From: an uncultured Clostridia bacterium
Lineage (GTDB): Bacteria > Bacillota > Clostridia > Oscillospirales > Ruminococcaceae
NCBI GenBank assembly: GCA_944387915.1
Contig: CALXGT010000054.1
Span: 1-43,099 of the forward strand
Direction: 5' to 3'
DNA: 43,099 bases
The first letter of the stretch is position 1; every line of letters starts with the position of its first letter. Shown in pieces: positions 8,238 to 16,826 of the stretch. Below the pieces are notes generated by a model. That model had not been told where the DNA came from. It searched no databases and saw only the letters and a program-made list of their open reading frames with translations. The position numbers were made by a program, and so were the translations under genes.

Positions 8238-9611
8238 TTATCCTACCCAAATTCGCCCTTGGGGCGCCACCCGATGGCTTCGTTTCTCCGACACCGCAAA
8301 GGACAGTACAAACGACAAAGGACCCACACGTCCCAAAAACATAGTAACAATCAAAACAATCCGGGATAAAACGCCGGTATTGGCAGTGACTCCTGTTGAA
8401 AGGCCGGTGGTAGAAAAGGCGGAAATCGCCTCGAACAACGCGTCCATTTCGGTGGAGGCGTCTCCGGTTTTGTATAAGACAAAGGCGGAAAGAAACACCA
8501 CCAATCCCCCAAGCAAAATGACGGAAAGGGATCTGTAAACCGTCGTTTTATTCACACGACGGCCCAAAATCATGGTTTCATTTCGACTTCGAAGGACAGA
8601 AATCAACGTCATAAATATAACTACCACCGAAGTAATTTTCACACCGCCGCCGGTCGAACCGGGAGCAACGCCAATAAACATCAGTATCGAAACCACCAAT
8701 TTCCCTGTTCCGGAAAGGGCCGAAAGATCCAAAGTGGAAAATCCGGCGGTTCGGGAACTAACCGAAAGATAAAAACTATGGAACAGCTTTTGGTAAAACG
8801 GAAGATCCCCAAACAGCTCCTGGTTGCCATACTCAGAGAAAAAAATCGCTAACGTTCCCATAACCAAAAGGAATCCGGTGCAAATCAGCACCACCCGGGT
8901 ATGAAGGAGAAGAATACGCCGTTTTCGGTAAGCGCCCATATCCTGCCATACGACAAACCCCAATCCGCCGCAGATAATCAATACGGACATAATCACATGC
9001 AATCCTTCGGCGTAAAACATCGCCCCCATTCCGACGCCCGGAGCGAGAATACCCAAAAGGTCAAATCCCGCGTTGCAATAGGAAGAAATCGCAAAAAACA
9101 GCGCCATAAAAGCTCCGTAGGAACCGTAATCGGGCAAAAAATAAGGAAGCATCAGCGCCGCCCCCGCCGCTTCAAAGGAAAGGGTGAGTAAAACAATCGT
9201 TCGCAAAAGCTTCCTTACATCCGTTTGGTCGTCGGCATTGACCGACTCTTTGGCGAGTCTGGCTGTCCGAAGACCCATTTTTTTTCCAATCACCGTATAA
9301 AAAAACGTACTTAAAGTCACTAAACCCAAGCCGCCCAACTGGATCAGGCCAATAATCACTGCCTGTCCGAAAAGAGAAAAGTGGGTATAAATATCGTAAA
9401 CCGAAAGGCCGGTAACACAAGTGGCGCTGGTCGCGGTAAACAACGCGGAAAGGAAAGGCGTACCCTCCGCCTCTTTGGATGCCGCCGGCAACGTCAAGAG
9501 GAAAGCACCCACAAGAATCATAGAAAAAAAGCTTCCTACAATCACAAAAGCGGGATTTTGTGAAAATCTATTTTTAGGTTCTTCCGATAACCGGTAAATT
9601 TTTGTTTTCAT
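8238..9611 (-). CDS. ktrB: TrkH/KtrB-family potassium uptake channel subunit
   Basis: A 457-residue membrane protein of the Trk/Ktr superfamily that carries K+ (often with Na+) inward. The four pore-loop segments with their selectivity-filter glycines are visible: CVTGLSVYD, NAGFDLLG, RTAGFSTLD and FSTTGLSTG. The end is rich in membrane helix with GRVGPLSFVLSF, typical of KtrB. Channels of this family usually need a cytoplasmic RCK subunit (KtrA/TrkA); none is encoded in this window, so the partner must be elsewhere. A GAGGAG ribosome-binding site precedes the ATG. Only a 71-base gap separates it from the Na/phosphate gene, so the two may be cotranscribed. Confidence 0.93.
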   Translation of the reverse strand: MKTKIYRLSEEPKNRFSQNPAFVIVGSFFSMILVGAFLLTLPAASKEAEGTPFLSALFTATSATCVTGLSVYDIYTHFSLFGQAVIIGLIQLGGLGLVTLSTFFYTVIGKKMGLRTARLAKESVNADDQTDVRKLLRTIVLLTLSFEAAGAALMLPYFLPDYGSYGAFMALFFAISSYCNAGFDLLGILAPGVGMGAMFYAEGLHVIMSVLIICGGLGFVVWQDMGAYRKRRILLLHTRVVLICTGFLLVMGTLAIFFSEYGNQELFGDLPFYQKLFHSFYLSVSSRTAGFSTLDLSALSGTGKLVVSILMFIGVAPGSTGGGVKITSVVVIFMTLISVLRSRNETMILGRRVNKTTVYRSLSVILLGGLVVFLSAFVLYKTGDASTEMDALFEAISAFSTTGLSTGVTANTGVLSRIVLIVTMFLGRVGPLSFVLSFAVSEKRSHRVAPQGRIWVG

Positions 9612-9625
9612 ATTCTCCTCAACGC

Positions 9626-9654
9626 TTGATTTTTAGGCCGTGAGATAGTATAAT
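9626..9654 (+). promoter_or_regulatory. promoter of tRNA-Arg
   Basis: TTGATT (9626-9631), a 17-base spacer and TATAAT (9649-9654). The predicted start falls a few bases before the tRNA 5' end at 9665. Confidence 0.8.
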
Positions 9655-9664
9655 AATGTGGCAA

Positions 9665-9741
9665 GCGCTTATAGCTCAGTAGGATAGAGCGGTCGCCTCC
9701 TAAGCGACAGGCCGTTGGTTCGAATCCAATTAAGCGCGCCA
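9665..9741 (+). tRNA. tRNA-Arg(CCU)
   Basis: A 77-nt cloverleaf: acceptor GCGCTTA pairs with TAAGCGC, then discriminator G and encoded CCA. The anticodon stem GTCGC/GCGAC holds loop CTCCTAA, so the anticodon is CCT. The T arm contains GGTTCGAATCC. It reads AGG codons. It is divergent from ktrB and has its own promoter and terminator. Confidence 0.96.
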
Positions 9742-9742
9742 C

Positions 9743-9779
9743 ACCTGCGGTTTCTATTATAACGCCGCAGGTCTTTTTT
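9743..9779 (+). terminator. terminator of tRNA-Arg
   Basis: ACCTGCGG and CCGCAGGT form an 8-bp stem followed by CTTTTTT, directly after the tRNA. The following 210 bases to the MATE promoter show no gene I can support. Confidence 0.85.
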
Positions 9780-9989
9780 ATGATCGCTTACTGTAGCCGA
9801 AAATATCTCCGACAAAGTCAATTGCTGCGAATATTGCGGATTTTGTCTATATATAAACAAGGTCCCCCTCATTATATCAAAAAGCAGTCCCATTTTCAAC
9901 CGTTTCCTTTCTTTTGGCTACTTTTTTGAAAAATAAACATTGGAAAGATAACTTCTGTTCAAAACAGATAAAAAACTTTATTTTTTTTC

Positions 9990-10018
9990 TTGACATTCGC
10001 TTTATTCTGTCATATACT
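9990..10018 (+). promoter_or_regulatory. consensus sigma-A promoter of the MATE gene
   Basis: TTGACA (9990-9995), exactly 17 bases, then TATACT (10013-10018). It lies inside the longest possible reading frame of the MATE gene, which argues that translation begins downstream at 10070. Confidence 0.88.
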
Positions 10019-10069
10019 GGTAACATAATATACCGTTTTGAAGTAAACAAATTAAAAGGAGTCGATTGT

Positions 10070-11491
10070 ATGCCATCCCCTGTCAGTGACGCGATCCGCA
10101 AGGGAGACTTAACAGAAGGTAACGTGATTCGAAAACTGCTGCTGTTTTCCCTCCCTATTGTAGCGGGAAACCTATTTTTACAACTCTATAATGTAGTGGA
10201 TTCCCTCGTTGTGGGAAACTTTGTAGGATCGGACGCCATTGCCGCCGTAGGTGCGAGCTTTCCGATTGTGATGCTGTTTAACGCTTTATATATGGGAATT
10301 TCTGCTGGTGCTTCGGTCGTTATTGCCCAATGCTTTGGCGCAAAAAATAAGGAAGCCCTCTCTATCGCCGGTTCCACTGCTTTTACCTTAGCGTTGCTGA
10401 TGGGAACGGTGGTAACGGTAATCGGCTTGATTTTTAGCGAGCCGCTCCTTCTCTTTTTGGGAACACCGGAAAATATTATTGCCGATTCTACCGCCTATCT
10501 GGCCATTGTCTTCGCCGGGACCATCGGAAACATTCTTTATAACCTGTGTAGCGGCGTGCTGCGGGGACTTGGCGATTCCCGCTGGCCTATGCTGCTTTTG
10601 ATCCTTTCCAGTATTATCAACATTGTTTTGGATCTAGTCTTTGTCATCAATTTTAACATGGGCGTCGCCGGTGTCGCATGGGCGACTACCATCGCGCACT
10701 TTGTTTCTGGAATCTGCGCGTGGATTCGGATCAATAAAGCGGACTATGGTATCACTTTCAGTCTCCGGAAACTTCGCATTGACGGCGTGTCCGCCAAACT
10801 CATTGTCAAATTGGGGTTACCGGCCGGTTTACAGATGATGGCCAACTCGTTAGGATCTATGGTAATTCAAAGCTTCGCCAACAGCTTTGGTTCCGATTTT
10901 ATCGCCGCCAACAGCCTGATTATGAAAGTAGACGGCTTTGCGATGACCATTATGATGGGCATGGGTATGGCTTTGACCACTTTTGTCGGTCAGAATGTGG
11001 GCGCTGGAAAATTGGATCGTGTAAAAAAAGGAGTTCGAGCCACCGGTACCATCATTATGGCCGTTGGATTGTCGTTAGGTATTCTCTTCTTCTTCTTTGG
11101 AATTCTTTTGATGCGAGCCTTTACCGACGCTCCCGAGGTATTGCGATTAGGAGAGATTGGCATTCGGATCATCGCTTTCTTCTATTGCTTTATGGGTCTA
11201 GGCGAAGCTCTCTCCGGAGCGCTCCGGGGCGCCGGTTCTTCCTTAGCCCCGATGCTTTTCTCTCTAGCTGGTATGGTAGTGAGAATTCCCGCCGCTTACT
11301 TACTAGCGGTCCAGCCAAACAATGCGGAAGGACTCTTCATTTCTATGGTGATTTCCATTCTGGTCCGTACCGGTTTGGTTATGCTCTACTATAAAAAAGG
11401 AAAATGGAAAGACAAAGCACTTTTAAAAGCCACTTCCACAAACAGTGCGCCTGAGCCGGAAAATGAAATGCCGGCGGTTAGCGGATGTTAA
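10070..11491 (+). CDS. MATE family multidrug/cation efflux transporter
   Basis: A 473-residue inner-membrane exporter of the MATE (NorM/DinF-like) family, which expels cationic compounds in exchange for Na+ or H+. About twelve hydrophobic helices are arranged as two MatE repeats; the first begins IRKLLLFSLPIVAGNLFLQLYNVVDSLVVGNFVG, with the typical family pattern, and the second begins near LIVKLGLPAGLQMMANSLGSMVIQ. I set the start at the ATG preceded by AAAAGGAG with 7 bases between, because the promoter lies within the upstream extension. It is the only plus-strand protein gene of the window and is monocistronic. The substrate is not predictable. Confidence 0.93.
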   Translation: MPSPVSDAIRKGDLTEGNVIRKLLLFSLPIVAGNLFLQLYNVVDSLVVGNFVGSDAIAAVGASFPIVMLFNALYMGISAGASVVIAQCFGAKNKEALSIAGSTAFTLALLMGTVVTVIGLIFSEPLLLFLGTPENIIADSTAYLAIVFAGTIGNILYNLCSGVLRGLGDSRWPMLLLILSSIINIVLDLVFVINFNMGVAGVAWATTIAHFVSGICAWIRINKADYGITFSLRKLRIDGVSAKLIVKLGLPAGLQMMANSLGSMVIQSFANSFGSDFIAANSLIMKVDGFAMTIMMGMGMALTTFVGQNVGAGKLDRVKKGVRATGTIIMAVGLSLGILFFFFGILLMRAFTDAPEVLRLGEIGIRIIAFFYCFMGLGEALSGALRGAGSSLAPMLFSLAGMVVRIPAAYLLAVQPNNAEGLFISMVISILVRTGLVMLYYKKGKWKDKALLKATSTNSAPEPENEMPAVSGC

Positions 11492-11493
11492 AA

Positions 11494-11526
11494 AAAGGTC
11501 CATACCTTTTCGGTATGGACCTTTTC
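11494..11526. terminator. bidirectional terminator between convergent genes
   Basis: GGTCCATACC and GGTATGGACC form a 10-bp stem around a TTTTC loop, flanked by A and T runs on both sides, so it can end both the MATE gene and the small membrane gene that converges on it. Confidence 0.88.
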
Positions 11527-11527
11527 C

Positions 11528-11839
11528 TTATTTTTTAGGACCATTGCGGTTTCCCGGCACCAGCAAAGCAATAATCGATCCCACTAACCCCGCCAGGCTG
11601 GCGGTGGCAAAAAGAATGAGGCAACGAGTAAAGTCCGTTTCTGTGAGAAATTGCCGAAAATAAACGACAGCAGCAGTAGCGCCGGCGCCTAACAACAGAA
11701 GAACCAATCCCATCCATTTTCGTCTTCTCATCTCATCGGCATACGCTCGCATTCCGCTTTTCGGCACATTCCAAAAAAGATAAAACAGCGTTACAATCGC
11801 TACTGGGCCAAAACAATACATAAATACATTTTCTATCAT
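11528..11839 (-). CDS. small membrane protein of unknown function
   Basis: A 103-residue protein with three predicted membrane segments: about 5-24 (FMYCFGPVAIVTLFYLFW), 41-62 (KWMGLVLLLLGAGATAAVVY) and 74-95 (LILFATASLAGLVGSIIALL). Arginine-rich RRRK before the second segment gives a likely inside-positive loop. I do not recognise a family. It has its own promoter and an AGGAGGC ribosome-binding site and is followed by a shared terminator, so it appears to be a genuine single-gene unit between the MATE and PFOR genes. Confidence 0.7.
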   Translation of the reverse strand: MIENVFMYCFGPVAIVTLFYLFWNVPKSGMRAYADEMRRRKWMGLVLLLLGAGATAAVVYFRQFLTETDFTRCLILFATASLAGLVGSIIALLVPGNRNGPKK

Positions 11840-11863
11840 CCGAAAAGCGCCTCCTTTTTTCTG

Positions 11864-11893
11864 ATTGTATCATTTTCCAGCGGCACTCGTCAA
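11864..11893 (-). promoter_or_regulatory. promoter of the small membrane protein gene
   Basis: TTGACG (11888-11893), an 18-base spacer and TACAAT (11864-11869) on the minus strand, with the start codon about 25 bases downstream. Confidence 0.7.
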
Positions 11894-11913
11894 TAAATCT
11901 GAAGAAAATATAG

Positions 11914-11945
11914 AAAAAAGCTCCGGAAAAAATCCGGAGCTTTTT
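11914..11945 (-). terminator. terminator of the PFOR gene
   Basis: AAAAGCTCCGGA and TCCGGAGCTTTT form a 12-bp stem with a 5-base loop; the minus strand continues in a T run. Confidence 0.88.
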
Positions 11946-11955
11946 AAATTTTCGC

Positions 11956-14900
11956 TTAGTCAGCCGTGCTGTAAAGATCAGAAAGCTTCAACAGGTGGTT
12001 GTAACGATCGATAGAAGATTGTTCCGCCTTATCAAAGAGTTTCTCCGCCCGCTCCGGGAAGGACCGGGTCAGCGAAGAGTATCTCGCCTCATTCAAGATG
12101 AAGTCTTTGTAGCTGGCCGTGGGCGCCTTGCTGTCCAAAGTGAAGGGGTTCTTGCCTTCCGCTTTGTTGGCAGGATTGAACCGGAACAGGTTCCAGTAAC
12201 CGGCGTCTACCGCTTTCTTCATCTCAGCCTGGCAATTCGCCATACCGCCCTTGATGGAGTGCATCTCACAAGGCGCGTAACCGATAATCAGAGAAGGTCC
12301 GGGATACGCCTCCGCCTCAGTAATAGCCTTGATGGTCTGAGCGGGGTTCGCGCCCATAGCGATCTGGGCTACATAAACATATCCATAAGTCATCGCAATC
12401 TCGGAAAGGCTCTTCTTGGCAATGGCTTTACCAGCCGCCGCGAACTGCGCAACCTGACCGATCTGAGAAGACTTGGAAGCCTGACCGCCGGTGTTGGAGT
12501 ACACCTCGGTATCAAAGACCATGACATTGACGTCCTCGCCGGAAGCCAAAACATGATCCAAACCGCCGAAGCCGATATCGTAAGCCCATCCGTCACCGCC
12601 GAAGATCCAGACGGATTTCTTCTGGAGGTATTCCTTCTGGGAGAGGATCTCTTTCGCCGCGTCGCAGCCGCAAGCTTCCAAAGCCGCAACCAGAGCATCG
12701 GTAGCAGCGCCGTTCTTCTGGCCGTCGTTTTGGGTATCGAGGAAGTTTTTCGCCGCCGCTTTGACGTCCGCGTTGTCGGTCTTCTCCGCCAACGCCTCAA
12801 TCTTGGAGATCAGACGGTCACGAATGACTTTCTGGCCGATATACATACCGAAACCATGCTCCGCGTTGTCCTCGAACAGGGAGTTCGCCCAAGCGGGTCC
12901 AAAGCCTCTCGCTTTGCTCTTGGTGTAAGGAGAAGTCGCCGCGGGACCGCCCCAGATAGAGGAGCAACCGGTGGCGTTAGAGATATACATTCTCTCGCCG
13001 TAAAGCTGGGTAATCAGACGAGCGTAAGAAGTTTCCGCACAACCAGCGCAGGATCCGGAGAACTCGAGGAGGGGCTGATTGAATTGGCTGCCCTTTACGG
13101 TGTTTTCCGCGGGCATATCGTCTTTCTTGGTTACGTTCGCTACCGCGTAATCGAAAGCGGCCTGCTGATCCAGCTGGCTCTCCAGAGGTTTCATCACCAG
13201 GGCTTTGTTCTTCGCGGGGCAAACGCCGACGCAAACGGTACAGCCCATGCAGTCCATAGGAGAAACAACCATAGCGAACTTATAGTTTTCATAGCCCTTA
13301 CCGTTCATCTTCACCATCTTCATGGAAGCGGGAGCCGCAGCGGCCTCTTCTTCGTTCAGCGCGAAGGGACGAATGGTGGCATGAGGACAAACGTAAGCGC
13401 ACTGGTTACACTGAATGCAGTTTTCGGGAATCCAGGAAGGAACGGTAACGGCAACGCCGCGTTTTTCAAAGGCGGAAGCGCCCTGCTCGAAGGTACCGTC
13501 CGCATGATCCACAAACGCGGAAACAGGCAGGCTGTAACCATCCATCTTTCCAACGGGTTCCATAATGGTCTTGACCATCTTTTCCAGTTTTCCGTCTTCG
13601 GAAGCAACCGCATCCGCCTTCTCGTCAACCGCGTCCGCCCAGTCAGCGGGAACGTCGATCTTCACAAAAGCGGTAGCACCGGCGTCAATGGCCTTATGGT
13701 TCATATCTACGATATCCTGACCTTTTTTCAGATAGCTCTTGGTGGCCGCATCCTTCATGTACTGGATGGCGTCTTCCTGAGGCATGATCTTCGCCAGGGT
13801 AAAGAACGCAGACTGCAAAATGGTGTTGGTCCGTTTGCCCATACCGATTTCGATCGCCAAATCAATAGCGTTTACGGTGTAGAGCTGGACGTTGTTGCGG
13901 GCAATATACCGTTTCGCTTCCGCGGGCATATGCTCGTTGAGCTCTTCGGGAGTCCACTGACAGTTAATCAGGAACACGCCGCCGGGTTTTACGTCGTTGA
14001 CCATCTTGAAGCCTTTGGTGACGTAAGAGGGATTATGGCAGGCTACAAAGTCCGCCTTATTGATGTAGTAAGGAGCACGGATGGGTTTATCGCCAAACCG
14101 CAGGTGGGAAATGGTGATACCGCCGGTCTTCTTGGAGTCGTACTGGAAGTACGCCTGAACATATTTGTCGGTGTGGTCACCGATAATCTTGATGGAGTTC
14201 TTGTTGGCGCCAACCGTTCCGTCGCCGCCAAGGCCCCAGAATTTGCACTCGATGGTGCCTTCCGCAGCGGTGTTGGGAGAGGGCTTCTCTTCCAAAGAAA
14301 GGTTGGTGACATCGTCTACGATGCCCAAGGTGAACTGATGCTTGGGCGCATCTTTCGAAAGCTCCTCATAGACAGCAAATACGCTGGAGGGAGGGGTATC
14401 CTTGGAGCCGAGGCCGTAACGACCGCCGACGATGACTTTGTCGTTGATGCCCGCATTGGCAAGCGCGGTCACAACATCCAGGTACAGAGGCTCGCCCAGA
14501 GCGCCGGGCTCTTTGGTCCGATCCAAAACCGCGATCTTCTTCGCGGTAGCGGGAATCGCTTCGATCAATTTCTCGGGAACGAAGGGACGATACAGACGAA
14601 CCTTGACCAGACCGACTTTTTCGCCTTTCGCGGTGAGGTAGTCGACAACTTCCTCCGCTACGTCGCAGAAGGAGCCCATGCAGATGATGACTCTCTCCGC
14701 GTCGGGAGCGCCGTAATAGTTGAAGAGCTTATAGTTGGTGCCGATCTTGGCGTTTACTTTGTCCATGTACTCCTCGACCACAGCAGGAAGCGCCTCATAG
14801 TACTTGTTGCAGGCTTCTCTGTTCTGGAAGAAGATATCGTCGTTTTCGTGGGAACCGCGCATCACGGGACGCTCAGGGTTCAAAGCCCGTTTTCTGAACG

Positions 14901-15504
14901 CTTCTACCGCGTCCATATCGCACATTTCCGTTAAATCATCGTAGTCCCAAACCTCGATCTTCTGAATCTCATGAGAGGTTCTGAATCCATCGAAGAAGTT
15001 GATAAAGGGAACTCTGCCTTTGATCGCGGCCAAATGCGCTACCGCGCCCAAATCCATAACTTCCTGAGGATTGGATTCCGCGAGCATCGCAAAACCGGTT
15101 TGACGGCAGGCATACACGTCGGAATGATCGCCAAAGATGTTCAAGGCATGAGACGCCACCGCACGGGCAGAGACATGGAACACACCGGGAAGCAATTCGC
15201 CGGCGATTTTATACATATTGGGGATCATCAGCAAAAGGCCCTGAGAAGCCGTATAGGTGGTAGTTAACGCACCAGCGGCAAGAGAGCCGTGAACCGTTCC
15301 GGCCGCACCAGCTTCAGACTGCATTTCCATTACTTTGACCGTAGTGCCGAAGATGTTCTTCTGGCCGGCGGCTGCCCACTGGTCTACGTTATCGGCCATA
15401 GGGCTGGACGGGGTAATGGGATAAATACCGGCAACTTCCGTAAAGGCATAGCTTACGTGAGCGGCAGCGGTATTTCCGTCCATGGTTTTCATTTTTCTTG
15501 CCAT
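11956..15504 (-). CDS. nifJ: pyruvate:ferredoxin (flavodoxin) oxidoreductase
   Basis: This one-chain enzyme of 1182 residues converts pyruvate and CoA to acetyl-CoA and CO2 and reduces ferredoxin; it is central to fermentative energy metabolism. Domains in order are the pyrimidine-binding domain (YPITPSSPMA near 28-37), the transketolase C-like and gamma domains (GGDGTVGANK...) to about 620, the EKR linker, a two-[4Fe-4S] ferredoxin domain with CIQCNQCAYVCP (about 696) and CMGCTVCVGVCP (about 750), and the TPP domain with CAGCAETSYARL and GDGWAYDIGFGG (about 969) and SNTGGQASKSS. The ATG at 15504 has AGGAGG 6 bases upstream; an in-frame upstream ATG would put the ribosome-binding site inside the gene. 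Confidence 0.98.
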   Translation of the reverse strand: MARKMKTMDGNTAAAHVSYAFTEVAGIYPITPSSPMADNVDQWAAAGQKNIFGTTVKVMEMQSEAGAAGTVHGSLAAGALTTTYTASQGLLLMIPNMYKIAGELLPGVFHVSARAVASHALNIFGDHSDVYACRQTGFAMLAESNPQEVMDLGAVAHLAAIKGRVPFINFFDGFRTSHEIQKIEVWDYDDLTEMCDMDAVEAFRKRALNPERPVMRGSHENDDIFFQNREACNKYYEALPAVVEEYMDKVNAKIGTNYKLFNYYGAPDAERVIICMGSFCDVAEEVVDYLTAKGEKVGLVKVRLYRPFVPEKLIEAIPATAKKIAVLDRTKEPGALGEPLYLDVVTALANAGINDKVIVGGRYGLGSKDTPPSSVFAVYEELSKDAPKHQFTLGIVDDVTNLSLEEKPSPNTAAEGTIECKFWGLGGDGTVGANKNSIKIIGDHTDKYVQAYFQYDSKKTGGITISHLRFGDKPIRAPYYINKADFVACHNPSYVTKGFKMVNDVKPGGVFLINCQWTPEELNEHMPAEAKRYIARNNVQLYTVNAIDLAIEIGMGKRTNTILQSAFFTLAKIMPQEDAIQYMKDAATKSYLKKGQDIVDMNHKAIDAGATAFVKIDVPADWADAVDEKADAVASEDGKLEKMVKTIMEPVGKMDGYSLPVSAFVDHADGTFEQGASAFEKRGVAVTVPSWIPENCIQCNQCAYVCPHATIRPFALNEEEAAAAPASMKMVKMNGKGYENYKFAMVVSPMDCMGCTVCVGVCPAKNKALVMKPLESQLDQQAAFDYAVANVTKKDDMPAENTVKGSQFNQPLLEFSGSCAGCAETSYARLITQLYGERMYISNATGCSSIWGGPAATSPYTKSKARGFGPAWANSLFEDNAEHGFGMYIGQKVIRDRLISKIEALAEKTDNADVKAAAKNFLDTQNDGQKNGAATDALVAALEACGCDAAKEILSQKEYLQKKSVWIFGGDGWAYDIGFGGLDHVLASGEDVNVMVFDTEVYSNTGGQASKSSQIGQVAQFAAAGKAIAKKSLSEIAMTYGYVYVAQIAMGANPAQTIKAITEAEAYPGPSLIIGYAPCEMHSIKGGMANCQAEMKKAVDAGYWNLFRFNPANKAEGKNPFTLDSKAPTASYKDFILNEARYSSLTRSFPERAEKLFDKAEQSSIDRYNHLLKLSDLYSTAD

Positions 15505-15579
15505 TGTATATCCTCCTTGAGTCATAATGTGCCAAATAGGGATGAAACATCCGTTTTCCTTAAAAATGGCAGGCGATCA

Positions 15580-15645
15580 GGGGCTGTTTGTAGACAACCC
15601 CCAATTTAACGACTTTATTCTAGCATGGTTTTTTTGAAAAGTAAA
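15580..15645 (-). promoter_or_regulatory. PFOR promoter and structured leader
   Basis: TTTACT (15640-15645), 17 bases and TAGAAT (15617-15622) with extended -10 TGC form a plausible promoter on the minus strand. About 100 bases of leader follow. It contains a hairpin at 15580-15602 made of GGGG-x-TGT and ACA-x-CCCC arms. I recognise no riboswitch family in it. Confidence 0.55.
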
Positions 15646-15732
15646 GGTGTTTTTTCCGATTCCTTTTTATTGCCAACCAAATGAAAAATTTTTCTTTTTT
15701 TTGGTGCAAAACGCTCTGAAAAGCCGCTATTT

Positions 15733-16134
15733 CTACGGATCCATCGCCTCTTGAAGGGCGTCGTAAAGCGCCTTTGTCTCCTCTTTCGTCTTACCGTTGA
15801 ACACGATCACACCAGAAACGGTATCCAGTACCACATAGCTGTCACAGCCGGTATAGGAATACAGCTTATAAGCACCGAACCGGTCGTTTTCAAAGCTTCC
15901 CCCCGCTACCGTAAAACTTCCAAAACCGAACGTCCGTCTTCCAGTATCCAGATTGGAAACCAGCTTTGCTTCCAAAATGTCCGAATAATAGACGGTAGAA
16001 GAACCCCCAAGCACCGTGGATGCCACCAAATGGTCGTCATAAAAGGTGACGGTAGATTTCCCGGAAAATAGCGCCAAGCCCGCCAAAACCAAGATCAGAG
16101 CTGTAACAACGGTCTTTCCTTTTCTCCATTTCAT
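15733..16134 (-). CDS. membrane-anchored protein with PH-like fold (unknown function)
   Basis: A 133-residue protein with one N-terminal membrane segment (about 7-24: KTVVTALILVLAGLALFS) and an outside or inside soluble part of alternating short strands ending in an amphipathic helix (TKEETKALYDALQEAM). This layout, with phrases such as TVTFYDDHLVASTVLG and YYSDILEAKLV, resembles bacterial PH-like domain proteins, but I cannot name a family with certainty. Its ATG overlaps the stop of the HAD gene (ATGA), so translation is coupled, and it closes the MFS-peptide-HAD gene cluster. Confidence 0.7.
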   Translation of the reverse strand: MKWRKGKTVVTALILVLAGLALFSGKSTVTFYDDHLVASTVLGGSSTVYYSDILEAKLVSNLDTGRRTFGFGSFTVAGGSFENDRFGAYKLYSYTGCDSYVVLDTVSGVIVFNGKTKEETKALYDALQEAMDP

Positions 16135-16817
16135 TTTCCGATCCCTAACAGCGGCAGCAGATCCCTTAAGGTTTCGATCTGATAGGTCACTTTGATATGA
16201 CTGGGAACCGAAATCCCTTTTGGATTATAAAAACAGGTATCGATCCCCGCGTTTTGGCCCCCCGCCATATCCGAGGTGAGAGAATCGCCGATCATCAGCG
16301 CCCGTTCCTTATGAAAATCAGGGATCCGTTTCTCTACATAATCGTAAAACGCCTTCTCGGGTTTTTGAGAGGACGCCTCCTCGGAGATAAAAAGGTCCTC
16401 GAAATAAGGGGCGATGGAAGAAGCGAAAAAGCGCTTGCGCTGGACATAAGCGATCCCGTTGGTCAGCAAAAACAACCGGCAGTGAGGCGCCAGCGCGGCG
16501 ACCACCTCTTCGCTCTCCGGCAAAAGGATGCTTTGGTTGGAAAGGGCTTCCACATATCTGGCGTTGCAATCGTCCCCGTCCCCTTCCATACCGATTTCCT
16601 CTAATAAATCCGCGAAACGGCGTTTTTGCAATCCCGCCCGATCGATCTCTCCCCGCTCCAGCTGTTTCCAAAGGCCGTCGTTGATTTTATGGTAGATTTG
16701 GTACAGCGCGTCACTATCTTTTGCGCCAAATACCGCCCGAAACGCATCCCGTTCGCTTTTTTGGAAATCGAAGAGAGTGTCGTCGGCGTCAAACAGCAAA
16801 ATATCGTATCGTTTCAT
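16131..16817 (-). CDS. yjjG: HAD-superfamily phosphatase, YjjG-type pyrimidine nucleotidase
   Basis: The 228-residue protein has all four HAD motifs: DADDT at 10-14 with nucleophile D10 and acid D12, LLTNG near 117-121, the lysine in SQKPEKAFY near 150-158, and MIGDSLTSD near 176-184. A four-helix cap lies between motifs I and II. Size and motifs fit the YjjG/YfnB group, which dephosphorylates nucleoside monophosphates including non-canonical pyrimidines. The ribosome-binding site GAGGTGA overlaps the stop of the 32-codon gene upstream, and the 3' end overlaps the next gene by 4 bases. The exact substrate is inferred. Confidence 0.88.
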   Translation of the reverse strand: MKRYDILLFDADDTLFDFQKSERDAFRAVFGAKDSDALYQIYHKINDGLWKQLERGEIDRAGLQKRRFADLLEEIGMEGDGDDCNARYVEALSNQSILLPESEEVVAALAPHCRLFLLTNGIAYVQRKRFFASSIAPYFEDLFISEEASSQKPEKAFYDYVEKRIPDFHKERALMIGDSLTSDMAGGQNAGIDTCFYNPKGISVPSHIKVTYQIETLRDLLPLLGIGK

Positions 16818-16826
16818 CTTTTCACC

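Noticed and set aside
9669..9899. Minus-strand frame with a product containing WIRTNGLSLRRRPLYPTEL-like sequence
   Set aside because: This is the familiar artefact of translating the antisense strand of a tRNA gene; here it covers tRNA-Arg.
9914..10069. 52-codon N-terminal extension of the MATE protein
   Set aside because: The promoter TTGACA-17-TATACT lies inside it, and the ATG at 10070 has a proper ribosome-binding site and gives the usual MATE start.
11995..14934. Open frame of 979 codons on the plus strand, antisense to the PFOR gene
   Set aside because: It lies wholly inside a fully recognisable enzyme gene. Its translation has no known motif and is rich in arginine and valine, as expected when the true gene avoids the codons TTA, CTA and TCA. 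It has no ribosome-binding site of note.
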